Shown here in pieces: positions 45,832 to 55,471 of a DNA stretch of 64,000 nucleotides. The notes below the pieces were generated by a model. That model made no database searches. It had not been told where the DNA came from and saw only the letters and a list, made by a program, of their open reading frames with translations. This stretch comes from Burkholderiales bacterium RIFCSPLOWO2_02_FULL_57_36 (GTDB lineage Bacteria; Pseudomonadota; Gammaproteobacteria; Burkholderiales; Burkholderiaceae_D). The stretch lies in assembly GCA_001770855.1 (NCBI GenBank), contig MESE01000099.1, positions 34,451 to 98,450 on the forward strand, written 5' to 3'. A program made the position numbers and the translations under genes. Each line of letters begins with the position of its first letter. Position 1 is the first letter of the stretch.

Positions 45832-45874
45832 TGTCGGTCGATGACCGGAGTCCGCTGCGTTGGCATTGATGCCC

Positions 45875-47098
45875 TTAAAGCGATGCCAGTCGGTCAAGTG
45901 CCGATTGCAGCGTTTCATCCTTTTTGGCAAAGCAAAAACGGACTATGCCGGACTCCCGTGGCTGATTATAAAAAGCGGAAACCGGAATTGCCGCAACGCC
46001 GATTTCCGCCGTCAGCCATTTCGCGAATTCCGCTTCCGGCATATCGGAAATCGCGGAATATTCGACGCACTGAAAGTAGGTGCCGTCCGAAGGCAATAAT
46101 TTGAAACGGGTATTCTTCAGCCCGGTGCGGAACAGGTCGCGCTTGCGTTGATAAAACGCGGCAAGTTCCAGATACGGCGCCGGTTCCGCCATATAGGTTG
46201 CGAGTCCGTGCTGCACCGGGGTATTGACGGTAAACACATTGAACTGGTGAACTTTGCGGAACTCCGCCGTCAATGCCGGCGGTGCGGCGACATAGCCGAC
46301 TTTCCAGCCGGTGACATGATATGTCTTGCCAAAGCTCGATACGACAAACGAGCGTGCCGCAAGGTCGGCATGACGGCATACCGACTCATGCCTGGCACCG
46401 TCATAGACCATGTGTTCATATACTTCATCCGACAGGATCAGAATGTCGGTGCCGCTTACGATATCGTTCAATGCCTCGATATCGGCTTCACGTAATACGG
46501 AGCCGGTCGGATTGTGCGGCGAATTGATCAGGATCATCCGCGTCTTTGCGGTCACGGCGCTGGAAACTGCATGCCAAGGCACGCTATATCCCTGCGGACC
46601 GATTTCCATCTGTACGAATACCGGAATGCCGCCGGCAAGTTCAATTGCCGGTACATAACTGTCGTACGCAGGTTCGATCACGATGACTTCATCGCCCTGG
46701 TGAACCGCGGATAAAATTGCCGTCAGAATCGCCTGCGTAGCGCCGGCCGTCACGGTGATCTCGGTTGCGGGGTCGTAAGAATGGCCGTAAAGACTCTCGA
46801 TTTTCCGCGCGATTGCATCACGCAGGGATTGAATTCCCGTCATTGGCGGATACTGGTTCAGCCCGCTTTTCATCGCGTTGGCGACGGCGTCGACCAACGC
46901 CGGATCGCAATCGAAATCGGGAAAGCCTTGTCCCAGATTGACCGCTTTTTTTTCAGCTGCCAATGCAGACATTACCGTGAAAATTGTGGTGCCTACATTA
47001 GGAAGCCTGGAAGCGAGTTTGATGGCGCTGAACTTCGATGCAGGGAGTGAGGAATTGGCAGGTTCGAGTGGCATATCCATTTGAATTCGAGAATGCAT
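45875..47098 (-). CDS. PLP-dependent class I/II aminotransferase, methionine aminotransferase-like
   Basis: About 407 residues from the ATG at 47098; a TTG at 47113 and ATGs at 47080 and 47074 are alternatives. Fold-type I features are VNLGQGFPDFDC, ITVTAGATQAI, INSPHNPTGSV, LSDEVYEHMVYDG and SFGKTYHVTGWKVGY, the last with the PLP lysine. The strong likeness of the N-terminal region (NLGQGFPDF) is to YbdL/kynurenine aminotransferase-like enzymes that use methionine and related 2-oxo acids. No nearby methionine-salvage genes were seen; metC lies at 56 kb. Confidence 0.9.
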   Translation of the reverse strand: MHSRIQMDMPLEPANSSLPASKFSAIKLASRLPNVGTTIFTVMSALAAEKKAVNLGQGFPDFDCDPALVDAVANAMKSGLNQYPPMTGIQSLRDAIARKIESLYGHSYDPATEITVTAGATQAILTAILSAVHQGDEVIVIEPAYDSYVPAIELAGGIPVFVQMEIGPQGYSVPWHAVSSAVTAKTRMILINSPHNPTGSVLREADIEALNDIVSGTDILILSDEVYEHMVYDGARHESVCRHADLAARSFVVSSFGKTYHVTGWKVGYVAAPPALTAEFRKVHQFNVFTVNTPVQHGLATYMAEPAPYLELAAFYQRKRDLFRTGLKNTRFKLLPSDGTYFQCVEYSAISDMPEAEFAKWLTAEIGVAAIPVSAFYNQPRESGIVRFCFAKKDETLQSALDRLASL

Positions 47099-47118
47099 GT
47101 TTATGTTATGCAAGCATT

Positions 47119-47598
47119 TTAGCGGATTGTACGAGCTGCTTGAAACGACACGGCGTATGTCGTCCAGCTATCCGGTGGCATGATGAGGAAAAGACCGGCT
47201 TTTGCAGTTTTTCTTGCCAGCTTCAATAATGCCTTGTCCTTGGTGATCAGCACGTCTGCCTTCGCATCGCGGCAAATTTCCAGAAATTTTTGATCATCCG
47301 GGTCGCTGCACACCGGAAGTCGCATGTCGGAATCAAGCGTATCCGCTGCAATGCAGGTGATCAGGGAATCGAATTCCGCAGCTATCCTGGTTCTCGACTC
47401 ATCGTCCAGACGCAGGTGCGAATAATTCAAGACAAGCAGCCATTCCATTCTACAGTCGGATCGAGTTACCGCTTCCACTGTCCCGTCTTTGAGTGCCACA
47501 TGCAGTTCAGCCCAGCGCGGGTCGCGAAAAACGAACAAATCAAGACATACATTGGTGTCCAGGACGACGCGCTTCGGTATCATGTTGAAAATTTTCAT
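47119..47598 (-). CDS. PIN-domain protein (putative ribonuclease, TA-toxin-like family)
   Basis: A 159-residue PIN-fold protein. [12 protein letters not shown] gives the first acidic residue (Asp14) and Asn16. A Glu follows in RMEWLLVL, then Asp in [12 protein letters not shown] and Asp in [10 protein letters not shown], which together make the full metal site. The sequence belongs with the PIN proteins described as toxin components, but no antitoxin gene adjoins it on either strand. The start codon lies 12 bp from that of divergent yaaA. A shorter start at 47583 is possible. Its role may be RNA processing rather than toxicity. Confidence 0.82.
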   Translation of the reverse strand: MKIFNMIPKRVVLDTNVCLDLFVFRDPRWAELHVALKDGTVEAVTRSDCRMEWLLVLNYSHLRLDDESRTRIAAEFDSLITCIAADTLDSDMRLPVCSDPDDQKFLEICRDAKADVLITKDKALLKLARKTAKAGLFLIMPPDSWTTYAVSFQAARTIR

Positions 47599-47610
47599 TC
47601 GGATAAGCTC

Positions 47611-48387
47611 ATGCTGATAGTTTTATCGCCTGCCAAAACACTGGATTACGCCACGCCTTCGGTTACAGACAAGCACAGTCGTCCTCAATTCACCAAGCAC
47701 TCGGCCGAATTGATCAACACGCTCAAGCAGTTATCGCCGGCGCAGATCGCAAGTTTGATGCGTGTTTCCGATCCATTGGCGGCATTGAATGCCGAACGAT
47801 ATGCCGCTTGGTCGAAAAGATTCACGCTTAAAAATTCAAGGCAGGCAGTTTTGGCGTTTGACGGCGATGTCTATGGCGGTCTCGACGCACGTTCGTTGAA
47901 TGCCGCTCAGCTCGAATATGCACAGTCGCATATCCGCATTCTATCCGGGTTGTACGGATTGCTGCGTCCGCTGGACTTGATGCAGCCATACCGACTGGAA
48001 ATGGGAACCAGACTTGCGACTGCACGCGGCAAGGATTTGTATGCTTTTTGGGGTGATATGCTGACCAAGGCAATCGATGTAGAGCTGACCGGCCGAAAAT
48101 CAACGGCATTGATTAATCTCGCGTCCGAGGAATACTTCAAGGCCGTCCGGCCGGCTTTGCTGGGTATTCCGGTCATCACGCCGGTCTTCGAGGACTGGAA
48201 AAGCGGGCAATACAAGATAATCTCGTTTTATGCAAAACGGGCGCGTGGACTGATGGCAAGGTATGCAGCAGTCAACAGTATTACCCAGCCGGAACGACTG
48301 AAGCAGTTTGAGTCGGACGGTTATAGGTTCGACGACAAAAGATCCAGTGAAGATCGCTGGATCTTCCGTCGTAATATCGCCCGATAG
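47611..48387 (+). CDS. yaaA: Peroxide stress protein YaaA (DUF328/UPF0246)
   Basis: A 258-residue protein starting at the ATG at 47611. [15 protein letters not shown] is the family N terminus. [20 protein letters not shown] is the diagnostic central block, and [12 protein letters not shown] and RGLMARYA follow. In E. coli YaaA lowers free iron and protects DNA under peroxide stress; its fold binds DNA. It is divergent from the PIN gene and convergent with bamD, with a shared terminator between. Confidence 0.95.
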   Translation: MLIVLSPAKTLDYATPSVTDKHSRPQFTKHSAELINTLKQLSPAQIASLMRVSDPLAALNAERYAAWSKRFTLKNSRQAVLAFDGDVYGGLDARSLNAAQLEYAQSHIRILSGLYGLLRPLDLMQPYRLEMGTRLATARGKDLYAFWGDMLTKAIDVELTGRKSTALINLASEEYFKAVRPALLGIPVITPVFEDWKSGQYKIISFYAKRARGLMARYAAVNSITQPERLKQFESDGYRFDDKRSSEDRWIFRRNIAR

Positions 48388-48400
48388 TAATGAGAGTATA

Positions 48401-48428
48401 AAAAAAGCCTCGCATGGCGAGGCTTTTT
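48401..48428. terminator. Bidirectional terminator between yaaA and bamD
   Basis: A perfect stem AAAAAGCCTCGC / GCGAGGCTTTTT around ATG. It serves both converging genes. Confidence 0.92.
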
Positions 48429-48441
48429 GCTGTTTGCGTGA

Positions 48442-49242
48442 TTACCAGATTTGCCACCACGGCTTGACCGCTTTGCGGCCGCCCCTTGAGAAATCGCTAT
48501 TCGGAAAGTTCTTTTTGAATACGCGGTCCGCGTCGTCGCGCAACTCGGTCATGCCCATGGCATCATAAGCGCGCACCATGATAAACAGCGCTTCTTCAAT
48601 CGCAGGCGAATCGCGGTAATCTTTTACCGTGGCCTGCGCCCGATTTGCCGCGGCAAGATAGGCTCCGCGCCGATAATAGTAGTTCGCCACATGAACATCG
48701 TATTGCGCCATCATATTGACCAGATATCTTAGCCGTTCCTGGGAATCTTTCGCATAAATGCTGTTCGGAAACCGTTCAACCAGTTGTTTGAAGGAGTCGA
48801 AGGCATCGCGTGCGGCCTTGGGATCGCGTTCGCTTGGATCCTGGCGAGACAGGAACTCGAACATGCCGACTTTGTCGTTAAAGTTGATCAGGCCGCGCAA
48901 GTAATACATGTAATCCACGTTCGGATGGTCAGGGTGCAGTTTGATAAAGCGTTCGGTTGCCGCCAACGCAAGCGCTTGATCGCCCTGGCGATAATGGGTA
49001 TAAGCGATTTCCATTTGCGCTTGCTGCGCATATGTCCCGAACGGATAACGCGATTCGAGTTTCTCGAAATGAGAGATCGCTTTATCGAAATTTCCACCTG
49101 ATAATTCGGATCGCGCCTCCGCGTATAATTTGGCTGCGGACCATGTTGCGGTTTCATCGGATGATTCGTTCTTTAGTATCCCGCAGGCCGATAGCAACAG
49201 TACAAATACGATCGCCGACAAATTAAGTAAATTTTTTTGCAT
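48442..49242 (-). CDS. bamD: Outer membrane assembly lipoprotein BamD (ComL)
   Basis: A 266-residue lipoprotein of the BAM complex. The start at 49242 gives a signal peptide ending in the lipobox LLSAC with lipidated Cys20; an in-frame start at 49308 would put a charged stretch before it. The rest is five TPR-like repeats, beginning LYAEARSELSGGNFDKAISHFEKLE (about residues 38-62). YRRGAYLAAANRAQ is near the middle of the C-terminal half. It is divergent from rluD with starts about 60 bp apart, the conserved bamD/rluD arrangement. Confidence 0.95.
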   Translation of the reverse strand: MQKNLLNLSAIVFVLLLSACGILKNESSDETATWSAAKLYAEARSELSGGNFDKAISHFEKLESRYPFGTYAQQAQMEIAYTHYRQGDQALALAATERFIKLHPDHPNVDYMYYLRGLINFNDKVGMFEFLSRQDPSERDPKAARDAFDSFKQLVERFPNSIYAKDSQERLRYLVNMMAQYDVHVANYYYRRGAYLAAANRAQATVKDYRDSPAIEEALFIMVRAYDAMGMTELRDDADRVFKKNFPNSDFSRGGRKAVKPWWQIW

Positions 49243-49301
49243 AAGTTTTTGCAAGAGTGCGTCTAAACAATGAATGATTATAGCTGATAGGGTCTGTCGT
49301 A

Positions 49302-50321
49302 ATGTCAACCAAAATGCCGAACCTGGCGAATATCCCGCTCGAAGTGGACGCTGAAGACACGGACGACGGTGATAATACCTTACCGGAAGCGTCTCCCATA
49401 GTGCTGAAATTGACTTCGGACGCTTGCGGGATTCGATTGGACAAGGTGCTTTCCACGCTGATTCCGCAGTACTCGCGCAGCCGTATCCAGCAATGGATCG
49501 AAGGCGGTCGCGTTACGGTAGACGATCGAATCGTACTCGGCAAGGCGACGGTTTTCGGTGATGAAACCGTCGTCGTCTTGCCGCAGGCAGCGCCGGAAGA
49601 GCAAGCGTTCAAGCCGGAGCCGATGGCGCTATCGATTGTCCATGAGGATGCGGCTATTCTGGTTATCGACAAGCCGGCCGGGCTGGTTGTGCATCCGGCT
49701 GCCGGCAATTGGTCAGGCACTTTACTGAACGGGCTTTTGCATTATTTTCCGCCGATCGCAGGCGTGCCGCGCGCGGGCATAGTGCACCGGCTGGACAAGG
49801 ACACAAGCGGATTGATGGTGGTCGCTAAAACCTTGCAGGCGCACACCGATCTGGTTCGCCAGCTCCAGGCGCGCACAGTCAAGCGAGAATATCTGGCCTT
49901 GGTGTGGGGTACGCCGCAAATCAACGGCAAAGTCGATGCGGCGATAGGACGGCATCCAAGGGACAGGCTGAAAATGGCTGTGCTGGAAAATGCGACTGCC
50001 AAACCGGCGGTCACCCATTATCACCGCATCGCAACCGGTTTACACGGTAAACGCCCGGTCAGCCTGATGCGCTGCCAGCTTGAAACCGGCCGCACGCATC
50101 AAATCCGTGTTCATATGCAATCGATCGGTAGCACACTGGTAGGCGATACGCTATACGGGAAGCCGCATCTCGCACCGGCATTCGGGCGCCAGGCGCTGCA
50201 TGCGTACCGACTGGGCCTGATTCACCCGGAATCGCGCAAGCCATGTGATTGGAACAGCCCGTTACCGCAAGACTTTATCGATCTCATTGCGCAAGCCGGC
50301 ATCGCAGCGACTTCTTTATAG
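49302..50321 (+). CDS. rluD: 23S rRNA pseudouridine synthase RluD
   Basis: A 339-residue RluA-family enzyme expected to modify U1911, U1915 and U1917 in helix 69. The S4 domain covers about residues 42-95. The catalytic motif VHRLDKDTSGLMVVAKT has Asp165, and GRTHQIRVHMQS lies in the C-terminal half. Context (divergent from bamD and followed by a YfiH gene) matches rluD. The N terminus has an acidic extension of about 30 residues. Confidence 0.95.
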   Translation: MSTKMPNLANIPLEVDAEDTDDGDNTLPEASPIVLKLTSDACGIRLDKVLSTLIPQYSRSRIQQWIEGGRVTVDDRIVLGKATVFGDETVVVLPQAAPEEQAFKPEPMALSIVHEDAAILVIDKPAGLVVHPAAGNWSGTLLNGLLHYFPPIAGVPRAGIVHRLDKDTSGLMVVAKTLQAHTDLVRQLQARTVKREYLALVWGTPQINGKVDAAIGRHPRDRLKMAVLENATAKPAVTHYHRIATGLHGKRPVSLMRCQLETGRTHQIRVHMQSIGSTLVGDTLYGKPHLAPAFGRQALHAYRLGLIHPESRKPCDWNSPLPQDFIDLIAQAGIAATSL

Positions 50322-50335
50322 GCGAGATCCGAAAT

Positions 50336-51088
50336 ATGGACCTGATTTTGCCGGACTGGGTTGGCTCACCATTCAATATCGGTGCATTCTCGACATCGCG
50401 CCGAGGCGGCTTCAGTCGTCCGCCGTATGATGACGGGTCCGGCGGTGGCGGCCTTAATTTGGGCCTTCATGTCGATGATGAACCGGAACAGGTCGGGCGA
50501 AACCGTCTTTTGCTTGGATCTCTATTGCCGGCACAGCCGACTTGGCTCACTCAAGTGCACGGCACTGCAGTCGTGAATGCGTCGGGTGCTGCCGTGGCGT
50601 CTCGTGCGGATGCCAGCATCACAAGCGAACGCGGGGTGGTGTGCGCGATTCAGACCGCGGATTGTCTGCCGGTATTGTTTTGCGATGTGGCGGGTGGCGT
50701 GGTCGGCGCGGCGCATGCCGGTTGGCGGGGGCTGGTAGGCGGCATCCTTGAGAACACTGTCAGCGGCATGCGCGACCTGGGGGCAACTGAAATTCTGGCA
50801 TGGCTCGGCCCGGCAATAGGGCCGGAGCGATTCGAAGTCGGAGAGGACGTATTGAACGCCTTTGCCGCACGCGACCCCGCGACAGGAGCGGCATTCAAGC
50901 GGATTGATGGTCGGCCCGAAAAATATCTGGCCGATATATATCATCTCGCGCGCATTTTCCTGTCGAGGCATGGTGTACAGCGGATTTATGGCGGGGATAT
51001 GTGCACGATGACCGATGCGGGCCACTTTTATTCCTACCGGCGCGACAAGCTCACAGGACGAATGGCATCAGTGATCTGGATCAAATAA
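50336..51088 (+). CDS. pgeF: YfiH/PgeF family (peptidoglycan editing factor; polyphenol oxidase family)
   Basis: A 250-residue protein starting at the ATG at 50336, 14 bp after the rluD stop. Family motifs are QVHGTAVV, IQTADCLPVLFCD and GAAHAGWRGLVGG, giving the His-Cys-His metal site, and GDMCTMTDAGHFYSYRRD at the end. E. coli YfiH removes L-Ser wrongly inserted into muropeptides; earlier work called such proteins laccase-like. It forms a conserved rluD-yfiH pair. Confidence 0.93.
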   Translation: MDLILPDWVGSPFNIGAFSTSRRGGFSRPPYDDGSGGGGLNLGLHVDDEPEQVGRNRLLLGSLLPAQPTWLTQVHGTAVVNASGAAVASRADASITSERGVVCAIQTADCLPVLFCDVAGGVVGAAHAGWRGLVGGILENTVSGMRDLGATEILAWLGPAIGPERFEVGEDVLNAFAARDPATGAAFKRIDGRPEKYLADIYHLARIFLSRHGVQRIYGGDMCTMTDAGHFYSYRRDKLTGRMASVIWIK

Positions 51089-51160
51089 TTGGCATTGGTT
51101 TGCAATAAACACGTGTTGTCTGTAGCCGCCTGATTTTGCAACCGGTAAAATCCCGAACGC

Positions 51161-51457
51161 CTAATCCTTGCCGCCAGGCCTCACGTCAGACTTGTTCTCG
51201 TCCGGATATTGCAAGGGCGTGCTATCGGCAACGTCATGAACCCCGGATAGGTTGATGGAATCCGTACCGGAGTCCGCCGGCTGTTTTTTCATCGATGCGC
51301 GGTTGCGTCTGCGTCGCCGCGTCCCGGTTAGGTATAGAATAATTGTCAACGGTACGACGCCATACAGCAAGAAGGTCATGATGCCCGCAATCGCCGAATG
51401 TTCGGTAATTGCCATCATCAGCACGACATAGATCCACCCGATGACAACGATGTGCAT
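51161..51457 (-). CDS. Small hypothetical membrane protein
   Basis: A 98-residue protein starting at the ATG at 51457. Two hydrophobic helices (about residues 3-20 and 28-48) are followed by a basic stretch (TRRRRRNRAS) and a polar tail. The positive-inside rule places the tail in the cytoplasm. It lies between the YfiH gene (convergent) and phaC (divergent). No family recognised and no strong Shine-Dalgarno. An alternative is that it is not expressed, but the helix-basic-tail pattern and reading-frame bias favour a real gene. Confidence 0.65.
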   Translation of the reverse strand: MHIVVIGWIYVVLMMAITEHSAIAGIMTFLLYGVVPLTIILYLTGTRRRRRNRASMKKQPADSGTDSINLSGVHDVADSTPLQYPDENKSDVRPGGKD

Positions 51458-51511
51458 GACAAATTTCGGTTGAAGTAAATCGCAACAATACGCTAAAAAA
51501 GAGATGCAAGC

Positions 51512-53230
51512 ATGAATCCCCCAACTCCCCAAGCCGTGCCTTCTCCCTGGATGCCGCAATTTTCCGACTCTAACGCATGGCAGTCGTGGTTTCAGCAAGC
51601 ATCCGTCGCTGCCAGCCCCGTCGCCGGAAAAGGTGTAGCGGATCTGGCGGTCACATTGGATCCGGTCATCGTTAATCAACTGCAAAATGATTACATGCAG
51701 CAATTCACGACCTTATGGCAGGACCTGCTGGCCATGAAAACGCCACCTGTCGCGGATAAGCGTTTCAAGGCGCCGGCATGGCAATCGAATACGTTATATG
51801 CATTCAATGCTGCAGCGTATCTTTTGAACGCGCGGTTTTTAATGTCGATGGCCGACGCGGCGCAGGCGCCGCCAAAGGTGAAGCAAAAAATCCGGTTCGC
51901 CGTACAGCAGACTATCGATGCAATGTCGCCTTCGAATTTTTTGGTGACCAACCCTGAAGCGCAGAAAAAAATTCTCGAAACCAAAGGCGAAAGCCTGACC
52001 AAAGGGCTGGCCAATATGCTGGCCGACATGCATAAAGGACGGATCTCGCAAACGGATGAATCGGCATTTGAGGTGGGTCGTAATGTCGCCACGACGGAAG
52101 GCGCCGTGGTATTCGAAAATGAGCTTTTTCAGCTGATTCAATACAAACCGCTTACCGAGACGGTCTATGAAAGGCCAATGCTGTTCGTGCCGCCTTGCAT
52201 CAATAAGTATTACATCATGGATTTACAGCCCGGCAATTCGCTGGTTCGTTATACCGTTGATCAAGGACACACGGTCTTTCTTGTCTCCTGGCGCAATGCG
52301 GACCAGTCCGTGGCGCAAGCTACTTGGGATGATTACATATCAGACGGCGTAATCAAGGCAATCCAGGTCGTGCAGGAAATATCCAAACAAGAGCAAATCA
52401 ATGCGCTGGGGTTTTGTGTCGGCGGGACTTTGATCGCCAGTGCATTGGCGATATTGTTTGCACGCGGAGAAAAGCCGGTCACCAGCCTGACGCTGTTGAC
52501 CGCGCTTCTCGATTTTTCAGATACCGGCGTGATCGATGTTTATATCGACGAAGCGCAGGTTGGCAAACGGGAGCAGGAAATCGGGCGTGGCGGACTGATG
52601 CCGGGACGCGATTTCGCCGCAGCCTTTTCCAGCTTGCGTTCCAATGACCTTGTCTGGAACTATGTCGAATCGAATTACCTGAAAGGCGAGGAACCGCCGC
52701 CGTTCGATCTCCTGTACTGGAATGCAGACAGCACTAATCTACCGGGACCTATGTTTTGCTGGTATCTGCGGAATATGTACCTGGAAAATAATCTGAGGAA
52801 ACCCGGTAAGTTGAGTGTATTGGATGAGAAGATCGATCTCGGCAAGATCAATGTACCTGTATTTATCTATGCGTCACGCGAAGACCATATCGTTCCATGG
52901 AATTCCGCATATGCATCAAATGCCCTTCTGAATATTAAAAAGCCGCGTCAAAATCGTTTCATACTTGGTGCCTCGGGCCATATTGCCGGCGTGATCAATC
53001 CCCCCGCACAGAAAAAACGCAGTTACTGGACCAATGACAACATCGTTCCGGATCCCAAGGCATGGTTGGCCGGAGCGACCGAACATGCAGGCAGTTGGTG
53101 GCCTGAGTGGTCGGCATTCCTGATGAAACATTCCGGCAAGAAGGTGAATGCGCCACGCAAATATGGAAGTACGAAGTTCAAGCCGATCGAGCCGGCACCT
53201 GGGCGTTACGTTAAAGAAAAAGCAGATTGA
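51512..53230 (+). CDS. phaC: Class I poly(3-hydroxyalkanoate) synthase
   Basis: A 572-residue PHA polymerase. The lipase-box-like motif GFCVGG places the nucleophile at Cys302, and the triad is completed by Asp458 (SREDHIVPW) and His490 (GASGHIAGV). The N-terminal PhaC_N domain covers about residues 90-260. Class I enzymes polymerise short-chain (R)-3-hydroxyacyl-CoA, mainly 3-hydroxybutyryl-CoA. No phaA or phaB is adjacent here, but phaR follows 220 bp downstream. Confidence 0.96.
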   Translation: MNPPTPQAVPSPWMPQFSDSNAWQSWFQQASVAASPVAGKGVADLAVTLDPVIVNQLQNDYMQQFTTLWQDLLAMKTPPVADKRFKAPAWQSNTLYAFNAAAYLLNARFLMSMADAAQAPPKVKQKIRFAVQQTIDAMSPSNFLVTNPEAQKKILETKGESLTKGLANMLADMHKGRISQTDESAFEVGRNVATTEGAVVFENELFQLIQYKPLTETVYERPMLFVPPCINKYYIMDLQPGNSLVRYTVDQGHTVFLVSWRNADQSVAQATWDDYISDGVIKAIQVVQEISKQEQINALGFCVGGTLIASALAILFARGEKPVTSLTLLTALLDFSDTGVIDVYIDEAQVGKREQEIGRGGLMPGRDFAAAFSSLRSNDLVWNYVESNYLKGEEPPPFDLLYWNADSTNLPGPMFCWYLRNMYLENNLRKPGKLSVLDEKIDLGKINVPVFIYASREDHIVPWNSAYASNALLNIKKPRQNRFILGASGHIAGVINPPAQKKRSYWTNDNIVPDPKAWLAGATEHAGSWWPEWSAFLMKHSGKKVNAPRKYGSTKFKPIEPAPGRYVKEKAD

Positions 53231-53451
53231 ACCTAGTTAAATTGGCGAGAACCGGATATCTTTGAAGTGCAATATGCTTGCTGGCCTGAGCAAAAAATGT
53301 GCAGAGATGCGCTACGCCAATGAAAGGATGTGTCGAATAGTTGCTTAATTCATGGTTTTTTAGCACTATAATAAAATATGCCGAAGCGAACGCATGTTCA
53401 CTTTTTGCTAGTATATTCAAATGCGTTAAGCAACATTGACTGGAATTCCTG

Positions 53452-54009
53452 ATGACCAATGCAAAAAAGACGTCCGAGCGTCTGATCAAGAAGTACCCGA
53501 ATCGGCGCCTGTACGACACGCAAACAAGCTCTTACATAACGCTTGCGGACGTTAAACAATTGGTATTGAACAACGAGGAATTCCTTGTGGTCGATGCCAA
53601 GACGGAAGAAGATTTGACCCGCAGCATTTTGTTGCAAATCATTCTGGAAGAAGAGGCAAACGGTTCACCCATGTTTTCCAGCGGCGCCTTGTCGCAGATT
53701 ATTCGGTATTACGGGCATGCCATGCAGGGCATGATGGGATCCTATCTGGAAAAAAACATTCAGGCATTTATCGATATTCAAAACAAGCTGACTGAAAATT
53801 CCAAGGGTTTATATGAAGGAAAACCGTTCAGCCCTGAAATGTGGACTCAATTCATGAGTGTGCAAGGCCCGATGATGCAAGGCATGATGAGCAACTACAT
53901 CGAGCAAAGCAAGAGCCTGTTCATCCAGATGCAGGAACAGATGCAAAGCCAAACCAAGAACATGTTCGGCACATTTCCATTTGTTCCTCCGCCGACCGAC
54001 AAGTCCTAG
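53452..54009 (+). CDS. phaR: PHA synthesis repressor PhaR
   Basis: A 185-residue regulator. The N-terminal DNA-binding domain is KKYPNRRLYDTQTSSYITL with a following ADVKQLVLNNEEFLVVDA. The C-terminal half is Met/Gln-rich and helical, suited to binding PHA granules. PhaR represses phasin genes and its own gene until polymer sequesters it. A TATAAT at 53367-53372 upstream may be its -10 element. Location after phaC matches the usual beta-proteobacterial cluster. Confidence 0.95.
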   Translation: MTNAKKTSERLIKKYPNRRLYDTQTSSYITLADVKQLVLNNEEFLVVDAKTEEDLTRSILLQIILEEEANGSPMFSSGALSQIIRYYGHAMQGMMGSYLEKNIQAFIDIQNKLTENSKGLYEGKPFSPEMWTQFMSVQGPMMQGMMSNYIEQSKSLFIQMQEQMQSQTKNMFGTFPFVPPPTDKS

Positions 54010-54065
54010 AAATAGAAAATGGCCGACGGCCGGATGACCGGTCTTAAACGAGGGTCATTCAATCG

Positions 54066-54106
54066 AAGGAGGTACAATAGCGGATTCGCTTTTGACCTCC
54101 TTTTTT
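54066..54106 (+). terminator. Terminator-like hairpin abutting the rimO start codon
   Basis: AAGGAGGT (54066-54073) pairs with ACCTCCTT (54095-54102), with an inner AGCG/CGCT stem, followed by six T that end exactly at the rimO ATG (54107). The left arm is a perfect anti-Shine-Dalgarno match that is sequestered when the hairpin forms. A TACAAT (54073-54078) inside could be a -10 element. Confidence 0.65.
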
Positions 54107-55471
54107 ATGTCCATTGTTTCTTCAACAGCACCAAAAGTCGGTTTTGTGTCGCTCGGTTGTCCGAAAGCGTTAGTCGATTCGGAACAGATTCTTACGCAAT
54201 TACGTGCCGAAGGTTACGATACCGCCAAATCCTATGATGGTGCCGACCTTGTCATCGTCAATACCTGTGGATTTATCGATGCCGCAGTCCAGGAGTCGCT
54301 GGATGCGATTGGCGAGGCGCTTGCTGAAAACGGCAGGGTGATCGTAACGGGTTGCCTGGGCGCAAAAAAAGATGCTGCCGGCAACGATATCATTCAGAAA
54401 ATTCATCCGAAAGTACTGGCTGTCACCGGTCCGCATGCGCTCGGCGAAGTAATGGATGCAGTGCATATTCATTTGCCCAAGCCGCATGCACCGTTCATCG
54501 ACCTGGTTCCGGCGCAAGGCGTCAAACTCACACCCAAGCATTATGCCTACCTGAAAATTTCCGAAGGATGCAACCATCGTTGCAGCTTCTGCATCATTCC
54601 GTCAATGCGCGGCGACCTTGTATCGCGTCCGATTGCCGACGTCATGCTGGAAGCGGAAAACCTGTTCAAGGCCGGCGTCAAGGAATTGCTTGTGATATCG
54701 CAAGATACCAGCGCCTACGGCGTCGATGTCAAATTCCGCATGGGTTTCTGGAATGGAAAGCCGGTCAAGACCCATATGACGCAATTGGTAAATGCACTGG
54801 GAGAGCTTGCCGCGCAATATGGCGCATGGGTGCGGCTGCATTATGTCTATCCGTATCCACATGTCGATGCGATCATTCCCGCGATGAGTACCGGCGGAAG
54901 CGTGGTGCCATATCTGGATGTGCCGCTACAACATGCGCATCCGGACGTGTTGAAGCGCATGAAGCGCCCAGCCAGCGGCGAGAAAAACATCGAGCGCATT
55001 CGGGCTTGGCGTGCAATCTGTCCTGACATTACAATTCGCTCCACATTCATTGCCGGGTTTCCGGGGGAGACGGAAGCAGAATTCCAGTACCTGCTCGACT
55101 TCCTCGAAGAGGCGCAGATCGATCGCTTGGGCTGCTTTGCTTATTCGCCGGTCGAAGGCGCAACTGCAAATGCGTTGGCTGATCCGGTACCGGAAGAATT
55201 GCGGGAAGAGCGCCGCGGCCGTGTGATGCAACTGCAGGAAAGCATTTCAAAAAAACGCCTGCAATCGAAGGTCGGGAAAACCATTCGGGTCCTGATGGAC
55301 GAGGTTAACCGGAATGGCGGCGTTGCGAGATCCGTCGCCGATGCACCTGAAATCGACGGAGTGGTCTATGTAAAACCCCCTTACGAGCCGCACAGGAAAC
55401 TGGCCGTCGGCGAGTTTTTCGATGTCACGGTAACTGCGGCTGATGCCCATGATTTATGGGCCAAGGCATGA
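54107..55471 (+). CDS. rimO: Ribosomal protein S12 methylthiotransferase RimO
   Basis: A 454-residue radical-SAM enzyme that methylthiolates Asp88 of ribosomal protein S12. The N-terminal UPF0004 domain ([16 protein letters not shown]) provides three Cys ligands, and the radical-SAM motif CNHRCSFC lies near residue 150. A C-terminal TRAM domain completes the protein. The start is the ATG at 54107; an upstream TTG at 54092 lies within the hairpin arm. There is no Shine-Dalgarno at normal distance, and the leader is the U-tract of a terminator-like hairpin. Confidence 0.96.
   Translation: MSIVSSTAPKVGFVSLGCPKALVDSEQILTQLRAEGYDTAKSYDGADLVIVNTCGFIDAAVQESLDAIGEALAENGRVIVTGCLGAKKDAAGNDIIQKIHPKVLAVTGPHALGEVMDAVHIHLPKPHAPFIDLVPAQGVKLTPKHYAYLKISEGCNHRCSFCIIPSMRGDLVSRPIADVMLEAENLFKAGVKELLVISQDTSAYGVDVKFRMGFWNGKPVKTHMTQLVNALGELAAQYGAWVRLHYVYPYPHVDAIIPAMSTGGSVVPYLDVPLQHAHPDVLKRMKRPASGEKNIERIRAWRAICPDITIRSTFIAGFPGETEAEFQYLLDFLEEAQIDRLGCFAYSPVEGATANALADPVPEELREERRGRVMQLQESISKKRLQSKVGKTIRVLMDEVNRNGGVARSVADAPEIDGVVYVKPPYEPHRKLAVGEFFDVTVTAADAHDLWAKA

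Noticed and set aside
47119..47598. Complete PIN toxin-antitoxin module
   Set aside because: Only the PIN gene is present; no small antitoxin gene adjoins it on either strand.
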